A stretch of 64,000 bases of DNA from an uncultured Pelagimonas sp. (GTDB taxonomy: Bacteria; Pseudomonadota; Alphaproteobacteria; Rhodobacterales; Rhodobacteraceae): the NCBI RefSeq assembly GCF_947498515.1, contig NZ_CANMKO010000004.1:62001-126000 (forward strand), read 5' to 3'. The position numbers were made by a program, and so were the translations under genes. The notes beneath the pieces are model-generated. The model was not told the origin of the DNA, did no database searches, and worked only from the letters and a program-made list of their open reading frames with translations. Numbering within the stretch: position 1 is the stretch's first letter; every line of letters begins with the position of its first letter. This document shows positions 54,056 to 64,000 of the stretch, in pieces.

Positions 54056-54086
54056 CGACATATTTAGCGATGCGGTTCGACGTGAA

Positions 54087-55484
54087 TTAGCCTTTGAGGC
54101 GATCCGGCAAGGCATTGGCCCATGCCGAAATTGTCCCGGCCCCAAGGCAGACAACCATATCACCGGGCTGCGCCTGTTCACGAACCAAGCGTTCGAGATC
54201 GTCCTCGCTATGCAAGGCCCGCGCATGGCGGTGGCCGTGGCGGACCAAACCGGCGACAAGATCATCGCGGCTTGCGCCTTCGATGGGGTCTTCTCCGGCG
54301 GCAAAAACCTCTGCGATGGCAACAACATCAGAGTCGTTGAAGCAGCTGCAGAATTCTTCGAAATGGTGATGCAGGCGGGAATAACGGTGCGGTTGGTGCA
54401 CGGCAATCACCCGGCCTTCGGTGGCCTGACGGGCGGCTTTGAGCACGGCGGCGATTTCAACAGGGTGGTGACCATAGTCGTCAATCACGGTGACGCCGTT
54501 GACTTCGCCAACCTTGGTGAAACGACGGTTGACGCCGCCAAAGGCCGCTAGTGCCTCGCGGATTTCATCACCAGACATACCGAGATGACGGGCCACAGCA
54601 ATGGCGGACAATGCGTTGGAAACGTTGTGGTCCCCCGGCATCGGCAGGGTACAGCCTTCGATCACCAGATCTTCGGATTGGAACGCCACATCAAAATGCG
54701 CCACACCCTTTTTGTAAGTCAGGTTGATGGCGCGCACGTCGGCTTGGGCGTTGAACCCATAGGTCACAACCCGGCGGTCAGACACACGACCGACCAGCGC
54801 CTGCACTTCGGGGTGATCAATGCAGCACACCGCCAAACCATAGAAGGGAATGTTCGACACAAACTGATAAAACCCGTCACGCAGGTTTTCGATGCTGCCC
54901 CAATGTTCCATATGCTCGGGGTCGATATTGGTGACGATGGCGACAGTTGCGGGCAAACGGTTAAAGGTGCCGTCGCTCTCATCGGCTTCGACGACCATCC
55001 ACTCGCCCTCGCCCATCCGGGCGTTGGAACCATAGGCGTGAATGATGCCACCGTTCACAACGGTCGGGTCAAAGTTACCGGCGTCCAAAAGCGTGGCCAC
55101 CATGGTGGTGGTGGTGGTTTTGCCGTGGGTTCCGGCGACCGCAATGTTGGATTTCAGGCGCATCAGCTCGGCCAGCATTTCGGCGCGGCGCACAACCGGC
55201 AAACCACGGCGGCGGGCTTCGTCCAATTCGGGGTTGCCCGGCTTGATTGCCGAAGAGATCACAACAACTTCGGCCGCCTCTAGGTTTTCGGCCTTTTGGC
55301 CGACAAAGATATGCGCGCCCAGCTCGGCCAGACGGTTGGTGATCTTGCTCTCTTTTAGGTCAGAGCCTTGAACAACATAGCCGTGGTTCAACAGCACTTC
55401 GGCAATGCCCGACATGCCAATGCCACCAATGCCAACAAAATGGATCGGCCCGACGTCGCCGGGAAGTTTGGTTGCCCCTGTCAT
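54087..55484 (-). CDS. murC: UDP-N-acetylmuramate-L-alanine ligase
   Basis: A 465-residue Mur ligase adding L-Ala to UDP-MurNAc. N-terminal Rossmann [19 protein letters not shown] loop [12 protein letters not shown], and central [22 protein letters not shown]-terminal [16 protein letters not shown] 55484 ([12 protein letters not shown]) matches relatives; ATG 55517 in frame is also possible. It follows murG closely and ends in a strong terminator. Confidence 0.96.
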   Translation of the reverse strand: MTGATKLPGDVGPIHFVGIGGIGMSGIAEVLLNHGYVVQGSDLKESKITNRLAELGAHIFVGQKAENLEAAEVVVISSAIKPGNPELDEARRRGLPVVRRAEMLAELMRLKSNIAVAGTHGKTTTTTMVATLLDAGNFDPTVVNGGIIHAYGSNARMGEGEWMVVEADESDGTFNRLPATVAIVTNIDPEHMEHWGSIENLRDGFYQFVSNIPFYGLAVCCIDHPEVQALVGRVSDRRVVTYGFNAQADVRAINLTYKKGVAHFDVAFQSEDLVIEGCTLPMPGDHNVSNALSAIAVARHLGMSGDEIREALAAFGGVNRRFTKVGEVNGVTVIDDYGHHPVEIAAVLKAARQATEGRVIAVHQPHRYSRLHHHFEEFCSCFNDSDVVAIAEVFAAGEDPIEGASRDDLVAGLVRHGHRHARALHSEDDLERLVREQAQPGDMVVCLGAGTISAWANALPDRLKG

Positions 55485-55540
55485 CGCAGTGCTCCGTTCA
55501 AAATCCAGATCTTTCATGTGCTGCCCCGCCTGTTTTCTCG

Positions 55541-56665
55541 TTATTCTTGGTTTTCGTTATCAACTTGGTCTGTATATCCGGCCAATTGTTCGACCAAAGC
55601 GGCCAGTTCTTCGGTGGCCTCGGGTTTGCCGACGCTTAGGGCCGCATTTGCCATTTGGATCGCGCCCTTTTCATTGGTCAGAATCTGCAAAATCGCTTCG
55701 CTCAGGCTTTCTATGGTGAGCTTGCTTTCGGGCATGCGGATCGCCGCCCCGGCATCAACCAAGCCTTGCGCATTGGCGTTTTGGTGATCACCAGTCGCGT
55801 GTTTGTAGGGGATCAAAATAGAGGGCCGCCCAATCACGCTAATATCAGCAACGCTCGACGCGCCTGCGCGCGACACAACCAATTGCGCCTCGCTCATGCG
55901 GGCGGGAACATCGTGGAAGAACGGCTGGACATCGGCGTCTACCCCGTTTTCCGCGTAATAGGTATTTACGCGTTCGCCATCTTCGTCGCGAGCCTGATGG
56001 CTCACCCGGAGGTTCCCGAGCACATCCAGCGGCAGCGCAGCAATCGCCGGGGGCACCATATCGGACAAGATACGCGCGCCTTGCGACCCACCGATCACCA
56101 GCATCGACATCGGATAAGGCCCCGGCGCGATATAGCCGGCACCCGCGCGTTCCATCACCGCGCCACGGACCGGATTGCCAACATGGACGCCGTCTACACC
56201 TTCGGGCAAGGCCGTCGGCCATGTGCCACAGGCAATCACATCCACCTTGGGGGCAAAGATTTCGTTCACCCGCCCCAAAACGCCATTTTGTTCGTGAATC
56301 ATCCGGGGCAATTTCATCAACCACGCCGCACCTAGCGCCGGGATAGACGGGTAGCCGCCAAAGCCGATCACCACATCCGGGCGATCCTTGCGAAATTTGA
56401 AAAAGGTCGACACAACGCCGCCAAGGATTTTGAACGGCACAATCGCCTTGGCCGCGATGCCGCCACGGGCAAAAGTGGCGCTGGAAACCTCTTCGATTTC
56501 GACGGTGTGGGGAAAGCCACCGGTGTAACGCGCCCCGCGCGCATCGGTCGAAAGCTTGACCCGCCAGCCACGGCGCAACATCAGTTCAGCCAGAGCCTGA
56601 GCAGGGAACATATGTCCGCCTGTTCCACCTGCCGCCATCACCAACAAGGGCTTGCGCTCTGCCAT
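55541..56665 (-). CDS. murG: Lipid II synthase MurG
   Basis: A 374-residue GT-B glycosyltransferase adding GlcNAc to lipid I at the inner membrane. Family motifs are [18 protein letters not shown] (N-terminus), [29 protein letters not shown] and [14 protein letters not shown]. It sits between ftsW (upstream) and murC (downstream), as expected. Confidence 0.97.
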   Translation of the reverse strand: MAERKPLLVMAAGGTGGHMFPAQALAELMLRRGWRVKLSTDARGARYTGGFPHTVEIEEVSSATFARGGIAAKAIVPFKILGGVVSTFFKFRKDRPDVVIGFGGYPSIPALGAAWLMKLPRMIHEQNGVLGRVNEIFAPKVDVIACGTWPTALPEGVDGVHVGNPVRGAVMERAGAGYIAPGPYPMSMLVIGGSQGARILSDMVPPAIAALPLDVLGNLRVSHQARDEDGERVNTYYAENGVDADVQPFFHDVPARMSEAQLVVSRAGASSVADISVIGRPSILIPYKHATGDHQNANAQGLVDAGAAIRMPESKLTIESLSEAILQILTNEKGAIQMANAALSVGKPEATEELAALVEQLAGYTDQVDNENQE

Positions 56666-56765
56666 TTTACCTACTCCACACCCAGTTTCGGGGTCAGATA
56701 CCTTATAGGCGCGATTTGGGCAATCATGACGCTACATGCTGCGCCAAACCCTGCCCATCTGTGTC

Positions 56766-57932
56766 TTACCGCCCGCGTGATCGGAGCATGTCACCGATTT
56801 CGCCCTGAGGCCGCGTGCGGGTAAAGGCCAGTAACATGCCCACCGCAATGCCACCGGCAATGAGGGAAGAGCCGCCATAGCTTACAAACGGCAGGGTCAT
56901 GCCCTTGGCCGGAAGCAACCGCACGGCAACGCCCATGTTGATCATCGCCTGAACACCAAACATCGCCGCCAGACCGGTCCCCGCAAAGCGGATAAACGGA
57001 TCACGTTCACGCATCAGGCGCACAAGGCTGCGCACCACAATTGTGGCGTAAAGCGCGATGATGGCCAAAACCATGACAAGCCCGTATTCCTCGGCCGCAA
57101 CGGCGATGATAAAATCGGTATGCGCATCGGGAAGCGACCATTTCACCGTGCCCTCGCCCACACCAACACCAAAGAAACCACCTTCGCGGATGGCATTGGT
57201 GGCATAGCCAAGCTGGGTTGTTGGATCGACATCGGGGTTGAGAAAGCCATCAATGCGGCGGGCAAAGTGTTCGGACGCGCCATAGGCAAACATGCCGCCC
57301 AGCACCACCAGACCAGCCAGCCCGATCAACAAGATCATCGGCGCACCGCCAACAAACCACATGACGCCCCAGCCAAACAGCACCAGCGACGCTTGACCAA
57401 AGTCGGGCTGCATCGCCAGCATAAGCACAATCGTCACCACAAGGATAAAGCTATAGGTTCGACCGGGAGGCCCCCCAAGCTCAAGCCCGGCGGCCATAAG
57501 CCACGCGGCCATGATCACAAAGGTCGGTTTCAGGAATTCAGAGGGTTGGATCGAGGCAAAGCCAAGCGAGTACCAGCGCACCGCGCCTTTGCCAAAGTCC
57601 GTTCCAAGAAAAGGGAGTAAAGCCAAGGCGATAAAGGCCGCGATAAAGCCGAGGACCGCCAAACGCCGCACCAAAAGCGGGCTCATCATCGAGGTGAGGA
57701 ACATCACCATCATGGCCAAGCCGCCAAAGAAGGCCTGACGTTGGACATAGTGAAACGGGGTCAAACCGTTGCGTTCCGCCAAAGGCGGCGAGGCCGCCAG
57801 CCCAAGCAATATCCCCATACCAAACAGCATGAGAATACAGCTCAGAGTCCATTTATCGACCGTGCGCCACCACTTGGGCAACACAGGTTCAACATCACGC
57901 ACGGGAACCGTGCCGTACACCATCTCTGTCAT
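56766..57932 (-). CDS. ftsW: Septal peptidoglycan polymerase FtsW
   Basis: A 388-residue SEDS-family membrane protein with about ten helices; it polymerises lipid II at the septum with FtsI. Motifs are GAVRWYSLGFASIQPSEFLKP, the extracellular loop DAHTDFIIAVAAEEYG and LPAKGMTLPFVSYGGSSLIA near the end. The promoter must lie in the 104 bases to the azlD stop, because azlCD intervenes behind murD. Confidence 0.96.
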   Translation of the reverse strand: MTEMVYGTVPVRDVEPVLPKWWRTVDKWTLSCILMLFGMGILLGLAASPPLAERNGLTPFHYVQRQAFFGGLAMMVMFLTSMMSPLLVRRLAVLGFIAAFIALALLPFLGTDFGKGAVRWYSLGFASIQPSEFLKPTFVIMAAWLMAAGLELGGPPGRTYSFILVVTIVLMLAMQPDFGQASLVLFGWGVMWFVGGAPMILLIGLAGLVVLGGMFAYGASEHFARRIDGFLNPDVDPTTQLGYATNAIREGGFFGVGVGEGTVKWSLPDAHTDFIIAVAAEEYGLVMVLAIIALYATIVVRSLVRLMRERDPFIRFAGTGLAAMFGVQAMINMGVAVRLLPAKGMTLPFVSYGGSSLIAGGIAVGMLLAFTRTRPQGEIGDMLRSRGR

Positions 57933-58037
57933 GAGATCACCGCTTTTACTGCCTCATCGCCCCGTTTTCGGGGTCGCTTTGGGGTAGAGTAGCCAAAAAC
58001 ATATCTTTTGGCCAGAATTTTAACGTTAACAGCTGGC

Positions 58038-58334
58038 TCAAAGCCCGGCGGCGCGCAAACCAAGCAAGACTGCCACACCCAAGCCCACCGAAATCACCAG
58101 CGACACGCGCATGGCCGATAGCGCCGTGACCCCAAGGGCCAAGACCCCCGGCACGCCCCCGGCCATCAAGGACGGCGCGACCAAGGCCGAGAGGATCGCA
58201 ACCGGTACGGCGGCCAAGGCGGCCTCGACCCGGTGATGGACCTGACCAAAGCGCACCATGATGAGATGCCCGCCAATCCGGGTTAGATAGGTTGCCGCCG
58301 CACAAAGCAGGATGATCAAAACCGTATCACTCAT
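58038..58334 (-). CDS. azlD: AzlD-family branched-chain amino acid exporter subunit
   Basis: A 98-residue protein with about four helices (LIILLCAAATYLTRIGGHLIM; YLTR-G is typical of AzlD). It works with AzlC to export branched-chain amino acids. Its ATG overlaps the azlC stop by four bases (ATGA). Confidence 0.9.
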   Translation of the reverse strand: MSDTVLIILLCAAATYLTRIGGHLIMVRFGQVHHRVEAALAAVPVAILSALVAPSLMAGGVPGVLALGVTALSAMRVSLVISVGLGVAVLLGLRAAGL

Positions 58335-59053
58335 GCTGCCGCCTCCGCTTCTTTGGGTTTGCTAAGGGCCGCCGCGACCACAAGGCCAACGCCACCGCCC
58401 AAGGTGATGTGCCAAGGGCTCCCCAAAGTTTGATGGACAATGATCGAGGCCACCGCGCTAGTACTTAGGATCACCCAGAAATGCCCCCGGCCGTGAAAGC
58501 CCATGATCAGCCCCATAAAATACAGCGGCAAAAGGAAATCCATCCCCCAGGCCGCCGGATCGTCAATCAGCGCGCCAAACAGAATGCCCAAAAGGTTGGC
58601 CCCCAACCACACCGAATAGATCGCTGTGGCATAGGAGAAATAGTAGGTCGGGCGCAGCCGGGTTTTCAGCGCCCGCATTTCCGAAGCGGCAAATTGCGGG
58701 TCAACCAACAGATGAAAGGCCAATGCCTTTTGCCAAAACCCAAACGCCCCCATGTGGCGCCCGAGCGACGCCGAATACAAAACATGGCGAAAGTTCAGGG
58801 CAAAAACAGCGAGAACAATCGACCAGATCGGCAAGTCCTGCCCCATCAATTCAACCATCACAAACTGCGACGCCCCGGCGTAGATGGTGGCCGAGGCCAG
58901 CATGATATCAGCCATGCCCATACCGGCTTCGGCGGCCACCGCCCCAAACACAGCGGCAAAGGGCACCACAGCGCCCAAAACCGGGGCAACATCGCGCAAC
59001 CCGTCGCGCATATCGCTTTGCCAATGGCTTTCGATCACTGTTGCCTCGGTCAT
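58331..59053 (-). CDS. azlC: AzlC-family branched-chain amino acid exporter subunit
   Basis: A 240-residue membrane protein with AzlC blocks MRDGLRDVAPVLGAVVPFAAVFG, ASATIYAGASQFVMVELM and FALNFRHVLYSASLG. The ATG at 59053 is chosen because GAGGGTGAT precedes it; an ATG 57 bases earlier is less likely. It is divergent from an XRE-cupin regulator, which probably controls it. Confidence 0.92.
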   Translation of the reverse strand: MTEATVIESHWQSDMRDGLRDVAPVLGAVVPFAAVFGAVAAEAGMGMADIMLASATIYAGASQFVMVELMGQDLPIWSIVLAVFALNFRHVLYSASLGRHMGAFGFWQKALAFHLLVDPQFAASEMRALKTRLRPTYYFSYATAIYSVWLGANLLGILFGALIDDPAAWGMDFLLPLYFMGLIMGFHGRGHFWVILSTSAVASIIVHQTLGSPWHITLGGGVGLVVAAALSKPKEAEAAA

Positions 59054-59154
59054 ATCACCCTCATATCGAACATCGTGCGTTTTGATGAACTCGTCAGAAA
59101 CGTTTGTCAAGATGAACAGCGGTCATTATACCGAACGAAACCTGCGGAGACGTC

Positions 59155-59703
59155 ATGACCCCGATCACCCTTATAGCGCGCGCCTTAAAACGAGAACGGG
59201 CCAAAGCCGGGCTAAGCCTATCGGCATTGGCGGAACAGGCCGGTTTGGCAAAATCAACACTGTCGCAACTTGAAGCCGGTCAGGGCAACCCAAGCATCGA
59301 AACGCTCTGGGCGATCGCCACCGCTTTGGACGTGCCGTTTGGGTTCTTGTTCGACACCGCACCGCCGGACATGACCTTGGTTCGCGCCGGAGAAGGAACG
59401 CCGATCAATTCCGAAGGCACGGATCTTCGGGCCGTTTTATTGTCAAATGGCCCTCCGGGCAGCCGTCGCGATCTTTATCGCTTTGATTTGGTTGCCGGGG
59501 CGGCGCGCGATGCGGCGGCGCATCCGCAAGGCACCATCGAACATGTCATTGTCTCATCCGGGCGCGCCCGCGTAGGCCCCAAAGACGCCCCAGAAGAGCT
59601 TGGCCCCGGGGATTATTTCCGCTTTCCCGGCGATGTCGCCCATATCTATGAGGCCGTGTCAGAGCGGGCCACCTTGTTTCTGGCGATGGAATTTCCACGT
59701 TGA
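59155..59703 (+). CDS. XRE-family regulator with cupin domain
   Basis: A 182-residue regulator: helix-turn-helix at about 20-65 (LSALAEQAGLAKSTLSQLEAGQGNPSIETLWAIA) and a C-terminal cupin (about 110-180; AAHPQGTIEHVIVSSGRARVG, ELGPGDYFRFPGDVAHIYEA). Such proteins sense small ligands. It is divergent from azlCD across 101 bases, the usual place for an azl regulator. Confidence 0.9.
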   Translation: MTPITLIARALKRERAKAGLSLSALAEQAGLAKSTLSQLEAGQGNPSIETLWAIATALDVPFGFLFDTAPPDMTLVRAGEGTPINSEGTDLRAVLLSNGPPGSRRDLYRFDLVAGAARDAAAHPQGTIEHVIVSSGRARVGPKDAPEELGPGDYFRFPGDVAHIYEAVSERATLFLAMEFPR

Positions 59704-59742
59704 ACCCTTGCGCTTTGGCGCAATCTTGGGCACGGCCACGGT

Positions 59743-60927
59743 ATGAAAGTCAAAACCCTCATTCTTGGGGCCGGTGCCGCCGGTCTGATGGCCGCCGCCC
59801 ATGCCGGGCCCGATACGCTTTTGGTAGATCACGCCAAATCGCCCGGCGAAAAGATCCGCATTTCCGGCGGTGGGCGCTGCAACTTTACCAATATGTATTG
59901 CGGGTTCGAAAACTACCTTGGCGGCAACCCGCATTTCCACAAATCGGCGCTGACCCGTTATACGCAATGGGATTTTGTCGAACTGGTCGGCAAGCACGGC
60001 ATTGAGTGGCACGAAAAAACGCTGGGTCAGCTGTTTTGCGATGGCAAGGCGACGCAAATCGTAGCGATGCTGGTGGCCGAGCTTGAGGCCGCCGGAGCGC
60101 AGTTGTGGTTAAAGACCTCAATCAAAGAGGTTCGCCACGACGGCAACCGTTTTCAGGTAACCTTGGAACGCGACGGCAAGGACATCTCTGTCACCTGCGC
60201 CAATCTCATTGTGGCGACGGGTGGCAAATCCATCCCGAAAATGGGGGCAACCGGGTTGGCCTATGACATCGCCCGCCAGTTCGGCCATGCCGTGACCGAA
60301 ACCCGCCCTGCCCTTGTGCCGTTTACCTTTGACAAAGGCCGCTTTGCCGAAATTTCCGGGGTCTCTGCGCCGGTTCGGTTGACCTGCCATGACACCACGT
60401 TTGACGAGGCGATGTTGTTCACCCATCGCGGATTGTCTGGCCCGGCGGTTTTACAAATTTCGAGCTATTGGCGCGATGGGGATGCGATTTCCGTCAACCT
60501 CCTGCCTGAGCTGGATTTGAGTGCCGTTCTAAAAGACAAACGCAAAAGCGAGGGGCGCAAGGCGTTGAAAACTGAACTGGCCCGGCATTTGCCCGCGCGT
60601 TTGATCGATCACCTATCGGAAACCGTGACCTTTACCGGCAACCTTGGTGATCTCTCTGATACCCGCATTGCCGATCTGGTGCAGACCTTGGAAAACTGGG
60701 TGCTCAAACCCACCGGCACCGAAGGCTATCGCACCGCCGAGGTGACCCTAGGCGGGGTGGATACGGACGGGTTGAATTCCAAAACCATGATGTCAAAAAC
60801 GGTGCCCGGCCTCTATTTCATTGGCGAAGCCGTTGACGTGACTGGGTGGTTGGGCGGCTTCAATTTCCAATGGGCGTGGTCGTCTGCCGTGGCCGCAGGG
60901 CAAGCGGCCAAGTCAGAACCGGTTTAG
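59743..60927 (+). CDS. HI0933-family flavoprotein
   Basis: A 394-residue NAD(P)/FAD-dependent oxidoreductase (BaiN/HI0933 type): ILGAGAAGLMAAAHAG at the N-terminus, SPGEKIRISGGGRCNFTN, LIVATGGKSIPKMGATG and GEAVDVTGWLGGFNFQWAWSSA at the end. The family's reactions are poorly known. It follows the XRE gene by 39 bases and ends 14 bases from the convergent murD stop. Confidence 0.92.
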   Translation: MKVKTLILGAGAAGLMAAAHAGPDTLLVDHAKSPGEKIRISGGGRCNFTNMYCGFENYLGGNPHFHKSALTRYTQWDFVELVGKHGIEWHEKTLGQLFCDGKATQIVAMLVAELEAAGAQLWLKTSIKEVRHDGNRFQVTLERDGKDISVTCANLIVATGGKSIPKMGATGLAYDIARQFGHAVTETRPALVPFTFDKGRFAEISGVSAPVRLTCHDTTFDEAMLFTHRGLSGPAVLQISSYWRDGDAISVNLLPELDLSAVLKDKRKSEGRKALKTELARHLPARLIDHLSETVTFTGNLGDLSDTRIADLVQTLENWVLKPTGTEGYRTAEVTLGGVDTDGLNSKTMMSKTVPGLYFIGEAVDVTGWLGGFNFQWAWSSAVAAGQAAKSEPV

Positions 60928-60941
60928 AAACGAAGGGCGTT

Positions 60942-62336
60942 TTATTGCCCAAGCGCCCTGTTGACCTGATCCACAAAATCATCGCCGCGCTTTTCGAAAT
61001 TATCGTATTGATCAAAGCTGGCTGCGGCGGGTGCAAGCAAGACAACCTCGCCCTCTTGGGCGTCTTCTGCGGCTCGTGCTACGGCGGCCTCCATTGTCGT
61101 GCAAACTTCAGTGTCAGCTTGGGGGATTTGCAGGGCAAAGGCCTCGGCCTCGCGTCCGATCACATAGGCTTTGACGACGTTTTTCAAACCCGGATAAAGC
61201 GCCTCTAGGCCACCTTCTTTCATCAACCCACCACAGACCCAGCGAATTCGTGGAAAGGCCTCAAGCGCCTTGAGCGCCGCGTCGACATTGGTGGCCTTGG
61301 AATCGTTCACAAAACGCACGCCGCCGCGTTCTCCGACAATCTGACTGCGATGGGGGAGGCCTGCGAAACTGTGCAAACCGTCCTCGATCATGCGTGGCGC
61401 AAGGCCAACGGCGCGACAGGCAGCATAGGCGGCACAGGCGTTTTGATGGTTATGGGCACCGGGCAACCCGGCAACATTGCGCAGATCAATCGACGCGATC
61501 TGACGCCCCTTGCGGTATTCCGACAGGAACCCTTTGCGCGCAAACACCTGCCATCCCGGACCGGTCAGTTTCGTGCCCGATGACACGCGGATCACCCGAT
61601 CATCCCCCGGCCCTTCGGCCAGTTGATTGGCCAAAAATTGGCCTTCGGCCTCATCCACGCCTACAACGGCGCGATCCGGGCCGCCTTCGGCAAACAGGCG
61701 GCGTTTGGCGGCGAAATATCCGCCATGCCCCGCGTGGCGATCAAGGTGATCGGGCGACAGATTGGTGAACACCGCAACATCGGGCGTCAGGCTGCGCGCC
61801 AGATCGGTTTGATAGCTCGACAGTTCCAAAACAACGACACTACCATCGCCAAGCGGATCGATGTCCAAGACACCCCGGCCGATGTTTCCGGCCAATTGGC
61901 TATCGCGGCCCGCACTTTCCAGAATGTGATGGATAAGGGCGGACGTGGTGGATTTGCCGTTTGAGCCGGTGATCGCAATCACCTTTGGCACGGTGTCGAA
62001 CATGTCCCATCCGCGCCCTAAAGATTGAAAGAATAGCCCAATGTCATTGTCGACCGGCACACCGGCCTGCAAGGCCGCCGCGATCACCGGATTGGGTGTC
62101 GGGTAAAGATGCGGGATACCGGGCGAGACAACCAAGCGGGTGAGCTCATCCATGGCGCGGCGCAGATCGCGGGCGTCAAAGCCTTCGGCCTCGGCGCGTT
62201 CTCGGGCTTTGGCGTTGTCATCCCAAACAATCGGGATCGCACCACCATCGCGCAAGGCACGCGCCGCCGACAGACCAGAACGGCCCAAACCAAGTACACC
62301 GACCTTGGCATTTTCCAATCCATGTACCGGAATCAT
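60942..62336 (-). CDS. murD: UDP-N-acetylmuramoylalanine-D-glutamate ligase
   Basis: A 464-residue Mur ligase adding D-Glu. Motifs are [17 protein letters not shown] at the N-terminus, [16 protein letters not shown] (ATP loop), [12 protein letters not shown] and [20 protein letters not shown]. The ATG at 62336 ([11 protein letters not shown]) is used; the frame stays open upstream but runs through the mraY terminator. It has its own transcript because of that terminator. Confidence 0.96.
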   Translation of the reverse strand: MIPVHGLENAKVGVLGLGRSGLSAARALRDGGAIPIVWDDNAKARERAEAEGFDARDLRRAMDELTRLVVSPGIPHLYPTPNPVIAAALQAGVPVDNDIGLFFQSLGRGWDMFDTVPKVIAITGSNGKSTTSALIHHILESAGRDSQLAGNIGRGVLDIDPLGDGSVVVLELSSYQTDLARSLTPDVAVFTNLSPDHLDRHAGHGGYFAAKRRLFAEGGPDRAVVGVDEAEGQFLANQLAEGPGDDRVIRVSSGTKLTGPGWQVFARKGFLSEYRKGRQIASIDLRNVAGLPGAHNHQNACAAYAACRAVGLAPRMIEDGLHSFAGLPHRSQIVGERGGVRFVNDSKATNVDAALKALEAFPRIRWVCGGLMKEGGLEALYPGLKNVVKAYVIGREAEAFALQIPQADTEVCTTMEAAVARAAEDAQEGEVVLLAPAAASFDQYDNFEKRGDDFVDQVNRALGQ

Positions 62337-62455
62337 AACGCGCCCTCTTCTTTTGTGTCCGGGCGACTTGCTTGGTCTGTTCGTGGTTGACCCGCCCTCG
62401 TTTGGGTCTGTTTGTCTTAGAAACCGCCCAAATGGCAAGAGGAAGCTCACCGAGA

Positions 62456-62490
62456 TAGAAAAAGCCCCCGGAACCAAAGGAACCGAGGGC
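62456..62490 (-). terminator. Rho-independent terminator of mraY
   Basis: GCCCCCGG (62464-62471) pairs with CCGAGGGC (62483-62490) with one mismatch; on the minus strand TTTTTCTATC follows. It begins 26 bases after the mraY stop. Confidence 0.9.
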
Positions 62491-62515
62491 TGGAGAATTC
62501 AATCGAAAAGACAGG

Positions 62516-63598
62516 TTAGCGCACCTTGAGCGTGGCAAGACCAATGATCGCGAGGATCAGCGAGATGATCCAAAAGCGGATCACGATCTGCGGCTCGGCC
62601 CAGCCCTTTTTCTCATAGTGGTGATGGATCGGAGCCATCAGGAACACCCGTTTGCCGGTGCGTTTGAAATAGAGTACCTGAATGATAACGCTCAGCGCTT
62701 CGACAACGAACAACCCGCCAACGATGGCAAGCACCAGTTCGTGTTTGGTGGCCACGGCAATGGCCCCCAAGGCACCACCCAAAGCCAATGACCCGGTGTC
62801 GCCCATAAAGACCGCCGCCGGGGGGGCGTTGTACCAAAGAAAGCCCAAACCACCACCAACAACACCGGCCGCAAAGACCAGAATTTCGCCGGTTCCGGGC
62901 ACATAATGAACGTCAAGATATTCAGTGAAATCAACCCGGCCCACTGCATAGGCGATAATGCCAAGGGTCGAGGTGGCGATCATCACCGGCATAATCGCCA
63001 GCCCGTCCAACCCATCGGTCAAGTTCACAGCATTGGCCGCGCCAACGATAACGATGATTGAAAACGGGATAAACAAATAGCCAAGGTTGATCAAAGTGTC
63101 CTTGAAGATCGGCAAGGCAAGCTTGTTGGCCAAAGCTTCGGGGTGGTATTGCGCCGCCCAATAGGCCGCGATCCCGGCAATGACAAAGCCCAAGACAAGC
63201 CGAATTTTGCCCGAGACACCATCGGTGTTTTGTTTGGAGACCTTGGCATAATCATCGGCAAAGCCAATCGCCGCATAAGCGATGGTGACAAAAAGAACCA
63301 TCCAGACAAAGGGGTTATCAAGACGCGCCCAAAGCAAGGTTGAGGTCACCAAAGCGCCGATAATCAACAGCCCACCCATGGTTGGGGTGCCGGCCTTGAC
63401 GAAATGCCCTTCGGGGCCATCATCGCGGATCGGCTGGCCCTTGCCCTGCTTTTTGCGCAAAACATTGATCAGCGGGCGACCAAAGAGAAAGCCAAAGATC
63501 AAAGCGGTCAGAAACGCGCCACCCGCGCGGAAGGTGATATAGCGAAACAGGTTAAAAAGGTCCCCGCCGTCGCTCAGTTCCGTCAGCCAATACAGCAT
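62516..63598 (-). CDS. mraY: Phospho-MurNAc-pentapeptide transferase
   Basis: A 360-residue inner membrane enzyme with about ten helices making lipid I. Catalytic and family motifs are [14 protein letters not shown] (Asp pair), [26 protein letters not shown] and [13 protein letters not shown]. Length is exact for the family. It starts 11 bases after murF ends. Confidence 0.98.
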   Translation of the reverse strand: MLYWLTELSDGGDLFNLFRYITFRAGGAFLTALIFGFLFGRPLINVLRKKQGKGQPIRDDGPEGHFVKAGTPTMGGLLIIGALVTSTLLWARLDNPFVWMVLFVTIAYAAIGFADDYAKVSKQNTDGVSGKIRLVLGFVIAGIAAYWAAQYHPEALANKLALPIFKDTLINLGYLFIPFSIIVIVGAANAVNLTDGLDGLAIMPVMIATSTLGIIAYAVGRVDFTEYLDVHYVPGTGEILVFAAGVVGGGLGFLWYNAPPAAVFMGDTGSLALGGALGAIAVATKHELVLAIVGGLFVVEALSVIIQVLYFKRTGKRVFLMAPIHHHYEKKGWAEPQIVIRFWIISLILAIIGLATLKVR

Positions 63599-63609
63599 GC
63601 TCTACCCCT

Positions 63610-64000
63610 TTACCCGTCCAGTTTCGCGCGGGATTGGCCCATTTTTCGGATCGCGTCAACCACGCGGGCCATCTTCATCGATAGCGATCCCTTGACCAAG
63701 ACCACATCAGCGGCCCCCATATCTTGTGCCACAGTGGCGGCCATCTCGTCGCTTGTTGCGCAATGACGCCCCTGTTTGTCGGCAGGCAGGGCCTGCCATA
63801 GGGATGTCATCAATGGCCCCACACAATGCACAAGGTCGATGTTTTCCATCGCGTCCAACTCTGCGATCTTTTGGTGCAGAGCGATTTCGGTCTCGCCCAG
63901 CTCGGCCATGTCCCCAAGATAAGCCACACGTCGACCGGCCCCTTTGGGCGTCGCGGCGGCGAGAACTTCGAGGGAGGCCGACAAAGACGCCGGATTGGAA
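63610..64000 (-). CDS. murF: UDP-MurNAc-tripeptide-D-Ala-D-Ala ligase, C-terminal part (cut by window edge)
   Basis: The last 129 codons of a Mur ligase, open to the window edge. Reading in from the edge, SNPASLSASLEVL corresponds to the family's N-PAS block, followed by RRVAYLGDMAELGE (the GDM-ELG motif of MurF) and DVVLVKGSLSMKMARVVDAI (the VKGS motif). MurF adds D-Ala-D-Ala to the muramyl tripeptide. It is directly upstream of mraY. The ATP-binding half lies outside the window. Confidence 0.95.
   Translation of the reverse strand, partial: SNPASLSASLEVLAAATPKGAGRRVAYLGDMAELGETEIALHQKIAELDAMENIDLVHCVGPLMTSLWQALPADKQGRHCATSDEMAATVAQDMGAADVVLVKGSLSMKMARVVDAIRKMGQSRAKLDG

Overview
The window is a stretch of chromosome from an alphaproteobacterium, most likely of the Rhodobacterales (Roseobacter group). 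The evidence is the protein families and their order: cobS/cobT, hflK-hflC-DUF2065-degP, rpiA near gor, and above all the division and cell-wall (dcw) cluster running murF-mraY-murD-ftsW-murG-murC-DUF2484-murB-ddl-ftsQ-ftsA-ftsZ-lpxC-bamD-recN. I saw no tRNA, rRNA, CRISPR array, insertion sequence or phage gene. Coding density is high, and the only gene-free stretches over 300 bases are at about 41.7-42.05, 43.7-44.1 and 49.6-50.0 kb.

Layout. 0-15 kb is metabolic and transport: a glutathione S-transferase fragment, betI-betC (choline sulfate use) with a palindromic operator, a DMT exporter, a LysE exporter divergent from an ArgP-like LysR regulator, a haloacetate dehalogenase-like hydrolase, yebC, an SLC13 permease, a YmdB-type phosphodiesterase, and a ferredoxin divergent from a free-standing DnaE2-type OB-fold gene that carries an SOS (LexA) box. 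15-20 kb is membrane protein quality control: degP, a leucine-rich-repeat gene, DUF2065, hflC, hflK. 20-24 kb holds gor and rpiA separated by three small paralogous membrane proteins. 24-25.8 kb has an ECF sigma/anti-sigma pair. 25.8-30.2 kb holds cobS and cobT of aerobic cobaltochelatase, separated by three small exported proteins. 30-38 kb is mixed: aminopeptidase P, DUF427, an SH3 protein, a ClC channel, a D-lactate dehydrogenase-like flavoprotein, and a TetR regulator divergent from a DUF1772 pair.

38-64 kb is the dcw region, almost all on the minus strand (read from 64 kb downward). It makes lipid II (MurF, MraY, MurD, MurG, MurC, MurB, Ddl), divides the cell (FtsW, FtsQ, FtsA, FtsZ), starts lipid A (LpxC), assembles outer membrane proteins (BamD) and repairs breaks (RecN). 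It is not one continuous operon. Rho-independent terminators follow mraY, murC, ftsA and ftsZ, and non-cell-wall genes sit inside it: azlCD with a divergent XRE-cupin regulator and a flavoprotein (murD/ftsW), an APC permease, two small membrane proteins and an alanine-repeat protein (murC/murB), and an RTX calcium-binding protein (ftsA/ftsZ).

The observations I rate highest are the SOS-box promoter, apparently leaderless, in front of a stand-alone DnaE2-type OB domain; a G-quadruplex motif in the loop of a perfect hairpin behind betC; the RTX gene between ftsA and ftsZ; the triple paralog cluster between rpiA and gor; paired TetR-type operators; and a recurring two-hairpin intergenic repeat.
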